Assembly: GCF_900111355.1 (NCBI RefSeq)
Contig: NZ_FOHA01000001.1
Coordinates: 186,001-250,000 of the forward strand
Direction: 5' to 3'
Length of the DNA stretch: 64,000 bases
Origin: Isobaculum melis
GTDB taxonomy: Bacteria > Bacillota > Bacilli > Lactobacillales > Carnobacteriaceae
Shown here: piece by piece, positions 1 to 8,956 of the stretch
How the letters are laid out: each line of letters opens with the position of its first letter
How positions within the stretch are numbered: the stretch's first letter is position 1
Notes under the pieces: model-generated
Told to the model about the DNA's origin: nothing
The model's database searches: none
The model's input: only the letters and a program-made list of their open reading frames with translations
Position numbers and translations under genes: made by a program

Positions 1-668
1 TGAATAATAAAGATTCAAAAGGCGTAAAAGAACCAAAACCATTGGTTTCATATACAGTACAAAAAGGAGATACTCTTGAAAGCCTTGCGGCAACATTTGA
101 AGTAGATGCTAATGAGCTACACAAATGGAATCAAGAGGTAGATGCAGCGACAGTTGTTGAACCTGGACAAATCGTTGTTTTCAAAACCTATCATGATGTA
201 GCGGCTTATCAAGCACAAAGAGAAGCAGAAGTTGCAGCTCAAGAAGCAGAAGCTCAGGCAGCAGCAGAACAAGCTGCTCAAGAAGAAGCGGAAGCTCAAG
301 CGCAAGAAGTAGCGGCTCAAGAAGAGGCTCAAGCGCAACAACAAGCAACAGCTCCAGTTGGAACACCAGTAGCACCAACATCAGGTACTACCGTAACGGT
401 TAGTGCATCAGCTTATAGCTATGCGCAACCAGGATTAAGCAGCTTCACTTCATTAGGAATTGATTTATCAGTTAATCCACAAGTGATTGCAGTAGATCCA
501 AGTGTGATTCCATTAGGCTCACGTGTTTACGTTGAAGGTTATGGCGAAGCCATTGCTGGAGATACCGGTGGCGCAATTAGTGGTAATAGAATTGATGTTC
601 ACTTTTCATCTGTAGCAGCATGTTATGGTTGGGGAATGCGCACAGTTCAAGTAACAATCTTAGACTAA
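1..668 (+). CDS. LysM and 3D-domain secreted wall protein, 5' end outside window
   Basis: Secreted cell-wall protein, probably a peptidoglycan-binding or lytic/resuscitation-type factor. The frame is open from the first bases to the stop at 666-668 and no internal start has a ribosome site (TTG at 42 is not convincing), so the gene starts left of the window and any signal peptide is missing. Visible parts: a LysM repeat beginning SYTVQKGDTLESLA, a linker of about 70 residues made almost only of Ala, Gln and Glu, and a C-terminal 3D domain carrying the three-aspartate pattern in AVDPSVIPLG, AGDTGG and RIDVHF. The 3D fold is known from YocH/Rpf2-like wall proteins. Enzymatic activity is not shown by the sequence. 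Confidence 0.85.
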   Translation, partial: NNKDSKGVKEPKPLVSYTVQKGDTLESLAATFEVDANELHKWNQEVDAATVVEPGQIVVFKTYHDVAAYQAQREAEVAAQEAEAQAAAEQAAQEEAEAQAQEVAAQEEAQAQQQATAPVGTPVAPTSGTTVTVSASAYSYAQPGLSSFTSLGIDLSVNPQVIAVDPSVIPLGSRVYVEGYGEAIAGDTGGAISGNRIDVHFSSVAACYGWGMRTVQVTILD

Positions 669-680
669 AAAAATAAATGA

Positions 681-710
681 AGCACAGGCCAAGTGGTCTG
701 TGTTTTTTTA
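681..710 (+). terminator. Rho-independent terminator of the LysM/3D gene
   Basis: CACAGGCCA pairs with TGGTCTGTG (one G.U) and is followed by seven T. It lies 13 bases after the stop codon. Confidence 0.85.
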
Positions 711-836
711 TTCAATCATGAATTTTTTATGAAGAAAGTAGCATCTTTTTAAGTCTTTATGCCCCCTTTCTTTTTTTGTGAGACGAAGCATAGTATAATA
801 CTAAATAGGAGTAGTAGAAAATGATGAGGTGAGCAG

Positions 837-1556
837 ATGAAACTATTAATGATAGAGGATAATGTTTCAGTAAGTGAAATGATGGAGATGTTTTTTTCAA
901 AAGAAGGCTGGGATGCTACTTTTAAATTAGATGGTAAAGAAGGGCTAGAGACCTTTTTAGCTTGCCCAGATGAATGGGATATTGTGACCTTAGATTTAAA
1001 TTTGCCTTCAATGGATGGGATGCAAATTTGTAGAGAAATGCGTAAAGTGTCAGCAACCGTTCCAATTATTATGCTCACTGCAAAAGATTCAGAAAGTGAT
1101 CAAGTGATTGGCTTAGAAATTGGTGCAGATGACTATGTTACGAAGCCTTTTAGTCCGCTGACATTAATTGCCCGTATCAAGGCCTTACACCGGCGTGCTG
1201 ATTTACTCACAACAGATCCTGTCAAAACAGCAGCAGAAGAAGCTTTTGATATTGTCACAAAGCATTTTAAATTAAGTACAAAAACAAGAGAAGTTTATAT
1301 TGATGATTATTTAATTGAGGGCTTAACACCCAAAGAATTTGAGTTATTGTATACATTAAGTAAAAATCCAAAGCAAGTTTTCTCAAGAGAACAATTATTA
1401 AGTTTAGTTTGGGACTATCAATATTATGGTGACGAACGAACTGTTGATGCTCATATTAAAAAATTACGACAAAAAATTGAAACAAGTGGACGTCAACTCA
1501 TTCAAACGGTTTGGGGTGTTGGGTATAAGTTTGATGATGCTGGAGATGAGAGTTAG
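837..1556 (+). CDS. OmpR-family response regulator (CroR-like)
   Basis: DNA-binding response regulator of 239 residues: receiver domain (1-120) with acidic pair E7-D8, phospho-acceptor D53 in TLDLNLPS, and the Thr/Lys switch residues in MLTAKD and VTKPFS, then a winged-helix Trans_reg_C domain (about 150-232) ending QTVWGVGYKF. Ribosome site GAGGTGAG sits just before ATG 837. The stop is followed at once by the ATG of the sensor kinase, so the pair is co-translated. Its sequence and kinase partner remind me of the enterococcal CroRS cell-wall stress/beta-lactam system, but that assignment rests on recall, not on a search. Upstream 711-836 holds TATAAT-like promoter sequence. Confidence 0.9.
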   Translation: MKLLMIEDNVSVSEMMEMFFSKEGWDATFKLDGKEGLETFLACPDEWDIVTLDLNLPSMDGMQICREMRKVSATVPIIMLTAKDSESDQVIGLEIGADDYVTKPFSPLTLIARIKALHRRADLLTTDPVKTAAEEAFDIVTKHFKLSTKTREVYIDDYLIEGLTPKEFELLYTLSKNPKQVFSREQLLSLVWDYQYYGDERTVDAHIKKLRQKIETSGRQLIQTVWGVGYKFDDAGDES

Positions 1557-2969
1557 ATGAGATATTTATATCAACAAATGTTAACATCCTTTATTATTGT
1601 GATGGCAGGGTTTGGAATTGTCACATTGGCTTTTTTTAAAACGACAACAGATACAGTTTATGAAAGTACAGAAGCGCAATTATTTGGTTACGCTGATTCG
1701 TTGTTGAGCATTGTGGAGAATAGTGGTGGACTTCATAAAGAAACGGTTGCAGGTGCAGAGCGTTTATTAAAAAATCAAGGCGTTGCTTTTTATATTTTTA
1801 ATGAGGATAAAGAGCTGACTTACCCTAATTACCAAGAAGCTTTTACTTTAAAATTATCTAAAGATGATTGGGAAAAACTAGAGAATGGTAAAAATGTCTC
1901 CATTCGCAAAGAAGAAGAACGAAAATATGCTTTTATTGTGATACCTTATGTTGTTGATGGGGAATTTTTAGGTGGGATTGCTGCATCTGAACCTTTGAGT
2001 GGTATTGAAGAAAGCTTAACGCAATTAAAACGAAATTTTATTATTGCCATCTCTCTTTCTAGCTTAGGCGCAGCAGCTCTTAGCTTTATTTTTGCTAAGT
2101 ATCAAGTGAAGCGTATTAACCGGATGCGAAAAGCAACACATGAGATATCAGAAGGAAATTTTGAAATTCAATTAGAAGATAAAGGAAAAGATGAGTTTGA
2201 TGAATTATCTGGAGACTTTAATCAAATGGTAACGAATTTAAAGGCCTCTCATGAAGAGATAGAGCGTCAAGAAAATAGAAGAAGGCAGTTTATGGCAGAT
2301 GCAGCTCATGAGATGCGTACGCCGCTGACAACGATTAATGGCTTATTAGAAGGACTAGAGCATGATATGATTCCTGAGGATAAAAAAGGAAAAAGTATTA
2401 CATTGATGCAAAATGAAACTAGAAGGCTAATCCGCTTGGTGAATGAAAATCTTGATTATGAAAATATTCGCTCCAATCAAATTGTTTTAAATAAACAACA
2501 CTTTAATTTAAAAGATACACTAGATATTATTGGGGAACAATTAGAGCAGAAGGCTGCTGATTCTGGGAATATCATTAAATTGGCGGTTGATCCAAGGCTT
2601 AAGGTTTATGCAGATTATGACCGCTTTATTCAAATTGTTGTGAATATTGTCCAAAATGCCATTCAGTTTACAAAAGATGGTGAAATTACATTATCAGCTA
2701 CAGAAAACGATACAGCTGTGAGGTTGGAAATCCAAGATACAGGAATTGGAATGAATGAAACGGAATTAAAAAACATTTGGGAACGTTACTATAAGGCAGA
2801 TCCTTCACGCAAAAATACGAAATATGGTGAATCAGGCTTGGGTCTAGCAATTGTGCAACAGCTTATGACACTGCATGGTGCAACGATTGAGGTCACAAGT
2901 GAAAGCAATCAAGGAACAACCTTTATCCTACAATTTCCTAAAAAACCATCAGAAACAGAAAAAAGTTAA
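1557..2969 (+). CDS. Sensor histidine kinase (CroS-like), HAMP type
   Basis: Membrane sensor kinase of 470 residues paired with the preceding regulator. It has an N-terminal membrane helix (about 8-28), an extracellular sensor domain of roughly 130 residues, a second helix (about 160-182), a HAMP linker, the H-box AAHEMRTPLTT with phospho-acceptor H251, an N-box with NIVQNAIQFT, and G-boxes DTGIGM and GESGLGLAIV. ATG 1557 directly abuts the regulator stop. The extracellular part is larger than in intramembrane-sensing kinases, suggesting detection of an outside ligand or wall damage. The kinase fold is certain; CroS identity is inferred from the HEMRTPLTTINGLLEGLE stretch and should be tested by alignment. 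Confidence 0.9.
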   Translation: MRYLYQQMLTSFIIVMAGFGIVTLAFFKTTTDTVYESTEAQLFGYADSLLSIVENSGGLHKETVAGAERLLKNQGVAFYIFNEDKELTYPNYQEAFTLKLSKDDWEKLENGKNVSIRKEEERKYAFIVIPYVVDGEFLGGIAASEPLSGIEESLTQLKRNFIIAISLSSLGAAALSFIFAKYQVKRINRMRKATHEISEGNFEIQLEDKGKDEFDELSGDFNQMVTNLKASHEEIERQENRRRQFMADAAHEMRTPLTTINGLLEGLEHDMIPEDKKGKSITLMQNETRRLIRLVNENLDYENIRSNQIVLNKQHFNLKDTLDIIGEQLEQKAADSGNIIKLAVDPRLKVYADYDRFIQIVVNIVQNAIQFTKDGEITLSATENDTAVRLEIQDTGIGMNETELKNIWERYYKADPSRKNTKYGESGLGLAIVQQLMTLHGATIEVTSESNQGTTFILQFPKKPSETEKS

Positions 2970-2990
2970 CCCATTGGGTTAACTTTTTTT
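2959..2990. terminator. Bidirectional terminator overlapping both stop codons
   Basis: AAAAGTTAACCC-ATT-GGGTTAACTTTTTTT is a perfect 12-bp palindromic stem with A and T tails on both sides. The TAA of the kinase (2967-2969) and the TAA of the convergent hydrolase (2979-2981) are both part of the stem, so one hairpin ends both transcripts. Confidence 0.9.
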
Positions 2991-3740
2991 GTTGACTGCT
3001 TGCTGAAGCCAATCCAGCATTTCCTTAGCAATCCATCCTTGTTGCTGCCCATCCGCCAAAATAGTATCATTGTCGCCTCTTTGTGGACCATAGCTACCAA
3101 AACCAGCATGATTTCCATCAGGCAATTGATGAAAAATAGTTGATTGCGGTAAAAGGGTTTTGCTTTCTTGATAATTCTCCCAATTTAAGACCCCATCTTC
3201 AGTTCCTGTTAAAGAAAGAACTGCTAGCTTAGTATCAGCAATTGCCCCTTTAGTATCTGGATAGCTAGCTAAGAAAAAGACGCCTTTTAAATGTTGATCC
3301 TGCAAGTGTTCTGCAGCATAACGACTAGCAGCTGTTCCTCCTAGTGAATGCCCGCCAATGACATAATCTTGTATCTCATATTTTTTAATCACTTTTTGAG
3401 CAAAATCAGTTGCTAAAATTGGTAAATTTAAAGGTTGCTTACAAAGATAAACAGGATAGCCAGCAGCTGCCAATTCTTTTGCCCAAAGACTATAACTTTC
3501 AGCTTCAACTAATGCCCCTTGATAAAAAATAACAGCAGGTAAGGTGGTTTGTTTTTTAGTGTTTTTCAAAATAATGACGTCATTTGTTTCCGTAATGCTG
3601 ATTTCAGTAGTTGCTGTTAAGGCTTGCTGTGCTTCTGAGCTTGCGCCATAAGTAAAATAACGAAGGGCACCATAAGCGAGTCCAATCAAAAGAAATAAGA
3701 TGATCAAAATAGACAGACAGATTTTTTTCCAACGCTTCAT
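2979..3740 (-). CDS. Membrane-anchored alpha/beta hydrolase
   Basis: Serine hydrolase of the alpha/beta fold, 253 residues, probably an esterase or lipase-like enzyme of unknown substrate held at the outer membrane face. ATG 3740 is chosen because AGGAGGG lies 6 bases upstream; an earlier TTG would put the ribosome site inside the gene. An N-terminal hydrophobic helix (about 6-25) can serve as anchor or signal. The nucleophile elbow is GGHSLGG; an acidic residue in LSLTGTEDGV and a His in PDGNHAGFG complete a plausible triad. It stands alone, convergent with the kinase. The family (Abhydrolase_5-like) is clear, the substrate is not. Confidence 0.8.
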   Translation of the reverse strand: MKRWKKICLSILIILFLLIGLAYGALRYFTYGASSEAQQALTATTEISITETNDVIILKNTKKQTTLPAVIFYQGALVEAESYSLWAKELAAAGYPVYLCKQPLNLPILATDFAQKVIKKYEIQDYVIGGHSLGGTAASRYAAEHLQDQHLKGVFFLASYPDTKGAIADTKLAVLSLTGTEDGVLNWENYQESKTLLPQSTIFHQLPDGNHAGFGSYGPQRGDNDTILADGQQQGWIAKEMLDWLQQAVNKKS

Positions 3741-3949
3741 TCTTTCCCTCCTCAAACGTGCTAATTACTTCAATCGAACATTATTACATAAAACCATCAT
3801 AAAAACAAATTTTTACCATTAAAGTGTTAAAAAAGTGCAAAAGATGAATAGATAAGCTACAATCAACTTGAAATAGATAAATGGAAAGAAACTGTAGCGA
3901 AAATAGGAACCTAGATATTCTATTTAACAGGCATTTGGAGGGATAAAAA

Positions 3950-6232
3950 ATGAAAAGGAAAATAATTTTTAAAGCGGTAACAATTTTATTTTTTTTCTTC
4001 GCTATTTTTGTGCCTTTAATGCTTCCTGTTTTTGCAGAAGCTGAACAGCTAGCGGAACCTAATTTATCAAGTGACATACAAGATACACCACAAAATGGTG
4101 GGTGTGCCATTATTCCAACAGAGGAAGAAGCTCAGGTTATCCCTAAACTGGAAAATAACGTAGAGGCTGTCGCCCAGCTTGAACCAGACACGAGAGCATT
4201 AGCACTAGGCAACAGTAGTATTGCTGGCACCTTTACAAATGGGGCTTGTAATCAGAATATTGTCAGCATTAACTATTCTTACTCATTGATTCTTTCATTA
4301 GCGATTAATGATACACCTGTGATTGCCATTCAAATACCAGAAGAAGTTGCTTCACAAATTAATAATAGTCCAACAAAGCAAGCAGCTTTTTTAAAAAGCT
4401 TAACTGGAAGCGTTACCTATCCTTTAAATCTATTGGGGAACCAAACCTATCCAATTCAGGCAACCAATAGTAATGTCAGTATGGTCTATGATGTAACAAA
4501 GAATGCGGTTGTTTTTACTTTTCCAAGCTCATTTTTAACCTTATCCTTGCTTAATAGCTGGAATGTGAATTTAAGCTTTGACCCAGTTGCACTTTACAAA
4601 AAAGGGATTGCGATTCCACCTGCAACAAATGGTCAAAATTATGTGATTAGAGGCAATATTCTTTCCCTATATGGATTGATTGATTTTACAACAGGAAATG
4701 CTAAAACAGGCGCTATTTCCCTTAAATCAATGAGTCTAGGAAATTGTCCAGTCTTAAATGTAATCCCACCAGTAGTGAGTAGTCCAGTGCTTCATCAAAC
4801 CAATCAAATCAATGGAACTATCAATCAAACACAAAATAGTGGCTACACTTACACCGTGGATCTCACAACGAAAACCACTACAGGCATCACAACCAGTTAT
4901 CCCAATATTCCAGTTGATGCTACTGGAAGTTTTCATGTGACAACCAAAACAAATTTAGAATATGAGGATCAAATAACAGGCATTGTGCGCGCCACTTCCA
5001 AAAGCAATGCCGATTTATATGAAAGTCAGATAAGCGCTATTACAACAGTCGTATGGCCACTTGCTACTCCGACAATTCAAAGTCTAGTGGCAGGAGCAAC
5101 AGCCATTAGTGGATTGTCTCATCAAACGGTGATAGGCAATTATCAAGCAGTGGTTGTCATCAATCAAAATGCGCTGACAACTTATACCGTTCCAGTTGAT
5201 TCACAAGGTCATTACCAAGTAGCAAACCTTCCGCCTTTAAAGGGGGGAGATACCGTTCAAGTCACCGTTAATGGTTATAGCTCAAGAGATGGTTATTTAC
5301 TGGTTTCTACAGCACCCGTCACAGCAACGGTTCAATTTAACAAGCCTTCATTTATTTTAGACTTGGCAGTTTATCGTAGGAATGGAAATGACCAGTGGGA
5401 AGCAGCACCAAATGCCGTCACAGGACAAGCTATCAAATATGTGACCAAAGTGACACTGCAAAATGCCCATGCGATTTGGGATCATCAAACGGTAACGAGT
5501 CACATTCCTGCAGGGTTAGTCAATGTAACGGATATGAGTTTATATAAAATCAATGTAGATGGTACAAGGCAGTTGGTAGGTGTCCCACAAGTGATTGCGG
5601 ATGCTGCTAGTCCATCTGGAAGCAGTTTATATTATCAGAATTTGAATACTAGTGATTCCTTACAAAACATGAATGAGGCTTTAGAGTTTCAATATACAGC
5701 AACGATTACCAGTATTTCACCTCCAACCGCTCTTACTTACAAGATTACTTTTGGTGGACAAAATGGTGGTGGACAAGGAATTACACCTTTATCAATTGGG
5801 ACAACTACTGAAGTTGGTGATGGCAGGCTGAGATTAATGAGTGTTCCAACTACTTTTGGTTTTCAACAGACAACGATTCCCACCAGTTCAACTATTTATA
5901 ATCGCACAACGACCACGAGCAATCTTGTGATTTATGATGGACGAGTCAAAAAAAATAAATGGAACTTATATGTCAGAGAAATTCAACCATTAACAGCTGG
6001 CTCCACGCAATTACCAGGAGCCATCATTTATGGTTTAAATGGACAGAATAAGGTGCTAAATGCAGAAAATAATCTGATTTATAGCCAAACCGCTCCAGAT
6101 AATCAGCCTTATATTATTCCCTGGGAGCAAGCAGATGGTATTCGCTTAAAGGTAGGACCTGGTCCAATGCTTAAAAGCAATCAGAGGTATCAAGGACAAC
6201 TAGAATGGAATTTAACAGATGCACCACTTTAA
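3950..6232 (+). CDS. Large WxL-domain surface protein
   Basis: Secreted 760-residue protein of the WxL type, non-covalently bound to peptidoglycan. A Lys/Arg-rich signal peptide with a long Phe/Leu core ends near VFAEA. The middle contains beta-sandwich segments; the part around 440-570 resembles DUF11-like conserved repeats (HIPAGLVNVTDMSLY). The C-terminal WxL domain carries both signature motifs, KNKWNLYV and LEWNLTDAP. It is the first gene of an operon with a small WxL protein and a DUF916/DUF3324 protein, the usual composition of csc-type surface complexes, but the LPXTG member usually found there is absent. Ribosome site TGGAGGG is 8 bases before ATG 3950. Confidence 0.88.
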   Translation: MKRKIIFKAVTILFFFFAIFVPLMLPVFAEAEQLAEPNLSSDIQDTPQNGGCAIIPTEEEAQVIPKLENNVEAVAQLEPDTRALALGNSSIAGTFTNGACNQNIVSINYSYSLILSLAINDTPVIAIQIPEEVASQINNSPTKQAAFLKSLTGSVTYPLNLLGNQTYPIQATNSNVSMVYDVTKNAVVFTFPSSFLTLSLLNSWNVNLSFDPVALYKKGIAIPPATNGQNYVIRGNILSLYGLIDFTTGNAKTGAISLKSMSLGNCPVLNVIPPVVSSPVLHQTNQINGTINQTQNSGYTYTVDLTTKTTTGITTSYPNIPVDATGSFHVTTKTNLEYEDQITGIVRATSKSNADLYESQISAITTVVWPLATPTIQSLVAGATAISGLSHQTVIGNYQAVVVINQNALTTYTVPVDSQGHYQVANLPPLKGGDTVQVTVNGYSSRDGYLLVSTAPVTATVQFNKPSFILDLAVYRRNGNDQWEAAPNAVTGQAIKYVTKVTLQNAHAIWDHQTVTSHIPAGLVNVTDMSLYKINVDGTRQLVGVPQVIADAASPSGSSLYYQNLNTSDSLQNMNEALEFQYTATITSISPPTALTYKITFGGQNGGGQGITPLSIGTTTEVGDGRLRLMSVPTTFGFQQTTIPTSSTIYNRTTTTSNLVIYDGRVKKNKWNLYVREIQPLTAGSTQLPGAIIYGLNGQNKVLNAENNLIYSQTAPDNQPYIIPWEQADGIRLKVGPGPMLKSNQRYQGQLEWNLTDAPL

Positions 6233-6298
6233 ATCAATTTTATCTTCTTTAAAAAGAAGTGAAATAAATCATCATCACACAGAAAGAGGGAGAAGAAA

Positions 6299-7045
6299 AT
6301 GAAAAAGAAAGTTACTTTATTATTGGTTAGTGCTACGTTATTAGGTGGATTTTTAGTCAATAGTCATTCAGCTTCAGCAGAAATTGCTGGAACCATGAAT
6401 TCCATTACAGATGTGACCTTTACCCAAGATACAACTCCGACAAATCCAGTGAGTCCAACAGATCCTAACACACCCGTGAGTCCTGTTAACCCGACAGATC
6501 CTAATGATCCACATACTCCTGGAACGGCTGGTCCGCTGAGTATTGATTATGTGTCAAACTTTCATTTTGGCAGCAAGATTATTAATGATGAGGATATGAT
6601 TTACTATGCAAAATTAGATAATGTCTTACAAGCTGGAAGTGTTGTGCAAGTACCAAACTTTGCTCAGATTACAGATAAACGTGGTTTAAATGCTGGTTGG
6701 AAATTAACTGTGAAACAAAATGGTCAATTTAAAACAACAGATGGAAACGATACTGAGCTTGTGAATGCACAATTAAAAATGGTTAAGGCAACTACTAACT
6801 CATTACTAAGTCCAACGTTGGCACCCGTCACCTTACCAGCTAGTTTAGATCCTACTGGAACCAATTCTTCAACGATTGCCACTGCTTTACCTGTAACAGG
6901 TATGGGGACTTGGACAATGGCCTTTGGTGCAGATAATACAGCTGGAGTAGAAGGGGTTTCTTTACATGTCCCCCTCACAACTTCAAAAGTGAAAGATGTT
7001 GCTTATCGTACATCCTTAACCTGGAATTTAGAAGACGCACCTTAG
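6299..7045 (+). CDS. Small WxL-domain surface protein
   Basis: Secreted 248-residue WxL protein, second in the surface operon. It has a clear signal peptide (cleavage after SHSASA), a Pro/Thr/Asp-rich linker with repeated P-V-S-P/N-P-T-D-P units (about 45-75), and a WxL domain from about 80 to the end, with GWKLTV and the terminal LTWNLEDAP. Small WxL proteins of this sort bind the wall and pair with the DUF916 partner encoded next. Ribosome site AGAGGGAG lies 8 bases before ATG 6299. Function in adhesion or surface complex assembly is inferred from the family. Confidence 0.9.
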   Translation: MKKKVTLLLVSATLLGGFLVNSHSASAEIAGTMNSITDVTFTQDTTPTNPVSPTDPNTPVSPVNPTDPNDPHTPGTAGPLSIDYVSNFHFGSKIINDEDMIYYAKLDNVLQAGSVVQVPNFAQITDKRGLNAGWKLTVKQNGQFKTTDGNDTELVNAQLKMVKATTNSLLSPTLAPVTLPASLDPTGTNSSTIATALPVTGMGTWTMAFGADNTAGVEGVSLHVPLTTSKVKDVAYRTSLTWNLEDAP

Positions 7046-7057
7046 AGAATGATTGTG

Positions 7058-7090
7058 TCTGGGATGAAATTGAAAAAGTTTTATCCCAGG
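7058..7090 (+). other. Intercistronic hairpin without T-run
   Basis: TCTGGGATGAAA and TTTTATCCCAG form an 11-bp stem (one G.U) around a 9-base loop between the small WxL gene and the DUF916 gene. There is no T-run, so it is more likely an mRNA processing/stability hairpin or attenuator than a terminator. Confidence 0.55.
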
Positions 7091-7156
7091 CTTTAATGGT
7101 TAAAAAGTGAAAGAACAGAATCGACTTGTGTCATGACAGCTGGAGGAGAGAAGAAA

Positions 7157-8179
7157 ATGAGAAGATATTCTTTTGTTTTTGCACTGATATTATTGTTTAG
7201 TTTATTTTTGGCAAATCCTGCCAGTGCGAATGAAATGGGGTTTTCTGTGCAGGCTATTTTACCTGAAAATCAAGTGACTGCTGAGCATTCCTATTTTGAT
7301 TTGAAAATGACACCTGGTCAAGTACAAACGATTCAAGTGGCGCTTACCAATGATACAGAGCGAGAAATTGAAGTTGCTATGGCCGCGAACGCTGCGATTA
7401 CAAATGGCAACGGTGTGGTGGAGTATAGTCAAGAAAATCCAACTTTAGATCCAACCTTAAACACATCATTTTCAGAAATAGCTCATGTGGAACCTACAAT
7501 TATTTTGCCACCAAAAGCAGTGAAAGTTGTAGATATTCAATTAAAAATGCCAGTTGAAAGCTATGATGGCGTCATTTTAGGTGGTCTTTATTTCATTGAG
7601 AAAAATAACCCAGAAAATCCAGCTCAAGCAACAAATGTCCAAATAGACAATCATTTTTCTTATACAGTGGGCGTTTTGCTGACTGAAACAGAGACAAAAG
7701 TCCATCCTAATTTAATCTTAAATCAAGTGTCAGCGAGTCAAACTTTAGGGCGTAATGTGATCTTAGCGAATTTACAGAATCCTGAAGCAGCGATGTTAAG
7801 CAATCTGAGAATTGAAGCAAAAGTGTATCAAGGAAAAGAAGAGACCCCACTTTATGAGCAAGTAACAGATGAACTTAGAATGGCCCCTAATTCTAATTTT
7901 GATTATACAATTGATATGAATGAAGCCTTTTTTGAGCCTGGTGATTACCGTGTTGAGATTGTCGCCATTTCAAATGGCAAGACCTGGCAATTAGAGAAAG
8001 AATTTAACATTCAAGCCAAAGATGCAAAAGCATATAACGACCAAACAGCGTATCAAGACAAACGACCTAAAATAGATTTAATGCCCTATTTTATTGGCGG
8101 CGGTATCATTTTAGTTCTTTTTGTTGGGGGAGCTTTCTGGTTAGGAAAACGAAGCAATAAAACGACTAAAAATGACTAA
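7157..8179 (+). CDS. DUF916/DUF3324 WxL-interacting protein
   Basis: Membrane-anchored surface protein of 340 residues, third gene of the WxL operon. After a signal peptide (ending ANPASAN) come the peptidoglycan-binding DUF916 domain (about 35-150, with YFDLKMTPGQVQTIQV) and the DUF3324 domain (about 160-290). A C-terminal membrane helix (YFIGGGIILVLFVGGAFWLG) with a basic tail follows. Known WxL-interacting proteins of this build bridge WxL proteins to the wall. ATG 7157 is chosen because GGAGGAG lies 8 bases upstream; ATG 7133 has no such site. The stop codon touches the giant palindrome at 8180. Confidence 0.9.
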   Translation: MRRYSFVFALILLFSLFLANPASANEMGFSVQAILPENQVTAEHSYFDLKMTPGQVQTIQVALTNDTEREIEVAMAANAAITNGNGVVEYSQENPTLDPTLNTSFSEIAHVEPTIILPPKAVKVVDIQLKMPVESYDGVILGGLYFIEKNNPENPAQATNVQIDNHFSYTVGVLLTETETKVHPNLILNQVSASQTLGRNVILANLQNPEAAMLSNLRIEAKVYQGKEETPLYEQVTDELRMAPNSNFDYTIDMNEAFFEPGDYRVEIVAISNGKTWQLEKEFNIQAKDAKAYNDQTAYQDKRPKIDLMPYFIGGGIILVLFVGGAFWLGKRSNKTTKND

Positions 8180-8245
8180 AAAGTTCACAAAAATGTCACA
8201 GTTATATTCCGTACGGAATATGGTTGTGGCATTTTTGTGAACTTT
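8180..8245 (+). terminator. 66-nt perfect palindrome (33-bp stem), probable operon terminator
   Basis: From AAAGTTCACAAAAATG at 8180 to its complement ending 8245, every base pairs with its partner in plus-strand RNA. The centre is TATTCCGTACGGAATA, so there is essentially no loop. All four non-Watson-Crick positions are G.U in the plus-strand RNA and would be A.C mismatches in the other strand, which points to an RNA structure read rightwards. A T-rich CTTTCTTATTTT tract follows and a promoter begins 7 bases later. Confidence 0.75.
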
Positions 8246-8251
8246 CTTATT

Positions 8252-8280
8252 TTGGCGTATCTAACTGTAAAAAATATGAT
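8252..8280 (+). promoter_or_regulatory. Sigma-A promoter of the toxin island
   Basis: TTGGCG (8252-8257) and TATGAT (8275-8280) are separated by exactly 17 bases. It starts just after the giant palindrome and 31 bases before the first island gene. Confidence 0.6.
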
Positions 8281-8310
8281 AGTGTAAAGAATAAGGTGGT
8301 GATTTTACTG

Positions 8311-8637
8311 ATGTTAGAAGACTTGATTCAGAAAAAAGAATATGAAGGAAAAAGGAATCATTATGAAGATTTGTATCAAAAATTAGATAGGTTAATCGAG
8401 CGGCATCAAGAAACCTATCAGCACATCAAGCAAACCAATCAACAATTTATTTCGATGATGCCAGTCATTGATCAACAAGCTTATCCAGGCTTAGATTTTG
8501 ATTTCAGACAAAAAGGATTACACGAGGAGCTTGAACAGTATATCAGTAAGGAAGGCGCTCACCTCATTCATCTAAGCTCAGCACGAACAGAGAGCTATAA
8601 CCGCTATTTGCACTATCAAGAATTATTAAACCAATAA
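8311..8637 (+). CDS. Small helical T7SS/LXG partner protein
   Basis: Cytoplasmic, all-helical protein of 108 residues, first gene of the toxin operon. It is rich in Glu, Gln, Lys and His and predicted coiled coil (KKEYEGKRNHYEDLYQKLDRL). ATG 8311 is chosen over upstream starts because AAGGTGGTGA lies 9 bases before it and the upstream frame runs into the palindrome. By position and character it fits the LXG-associated partner proteins (DUF3958/Lap-like) that bind the N-terminal helices of the toxin and present it to the type VII secretion machine. The exact family is not certain. Confidence 0.7.
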   Translation: MLEDLIQKKEYEGKRNHYEDLYQKLDRLIERHQETYQHIKQTNQQFISMMPVIDQQAYPGLDFDFRQKGLHEELEQYISKEGAHLIHLSSARTESYNRYLHYQELLNQ

Positions 8638-8653
8638 AAAAGAGGTGAAAACA

Positions 8654-8956
8654 ATGGGACATTTTAAAGTAGAAAGTGAAGGATTAAGTAAAATGATTCG
8701 CGCATCTTTGAGAGTAGATGCAGCAGTAGAGGACGCATTGAAAAAGTGTGATCTGCTAAAAAGTGAAGTAGCATCTGCTCAATGGCAGGGTGAAGCAAAA
8801 GAGGTTTTTGCGTCTTATTTAGATATTATTCAGCAGTATCATCAAGGCTTAAAAAAAGCCACAGCACTGCAAGAAAAAGCCTTGCAAACCTTGTTAAGTG
8901 ACTGCATGAAATACCATCAGTTTTATGAAGTAGAAGCCGTGAGGAAGTTAGTATGA
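8654..8956 (+). CDS. WXG100-like small T7SS protein
   Basis: 100-residue helical-hairpin protein with a WxG motif near the middle (AQWQGEAKEVF), the size and layout of WXG100/ESX partner proteins. Such proteins pair with the LXG toxin as part of the secretion signal. ATG 8654 is preceded by GAGGTGAAA, while GTG 8645 would lie in the ribosome site. Its stop overlaps the next start (ATGA at 8953), so the two are translationally coupled. Confidence 0.75.
   Translation: MGHFKVESEGLSKMIRASLRVDAAVEDALKKCDLLKSEVASAQWQGEAKEVFASYLDIIQQYHQGLKKATALQEKALQTLLSDCMKYHQFYEVEAVRKLV

Noticed and set aside
117-381. Minus-strand leucine-rich frames across the LysM protein linker
   Set aside because: Mirror of the Ala/Glu/Gln-rich repeat codons in the real gene; no start signals.
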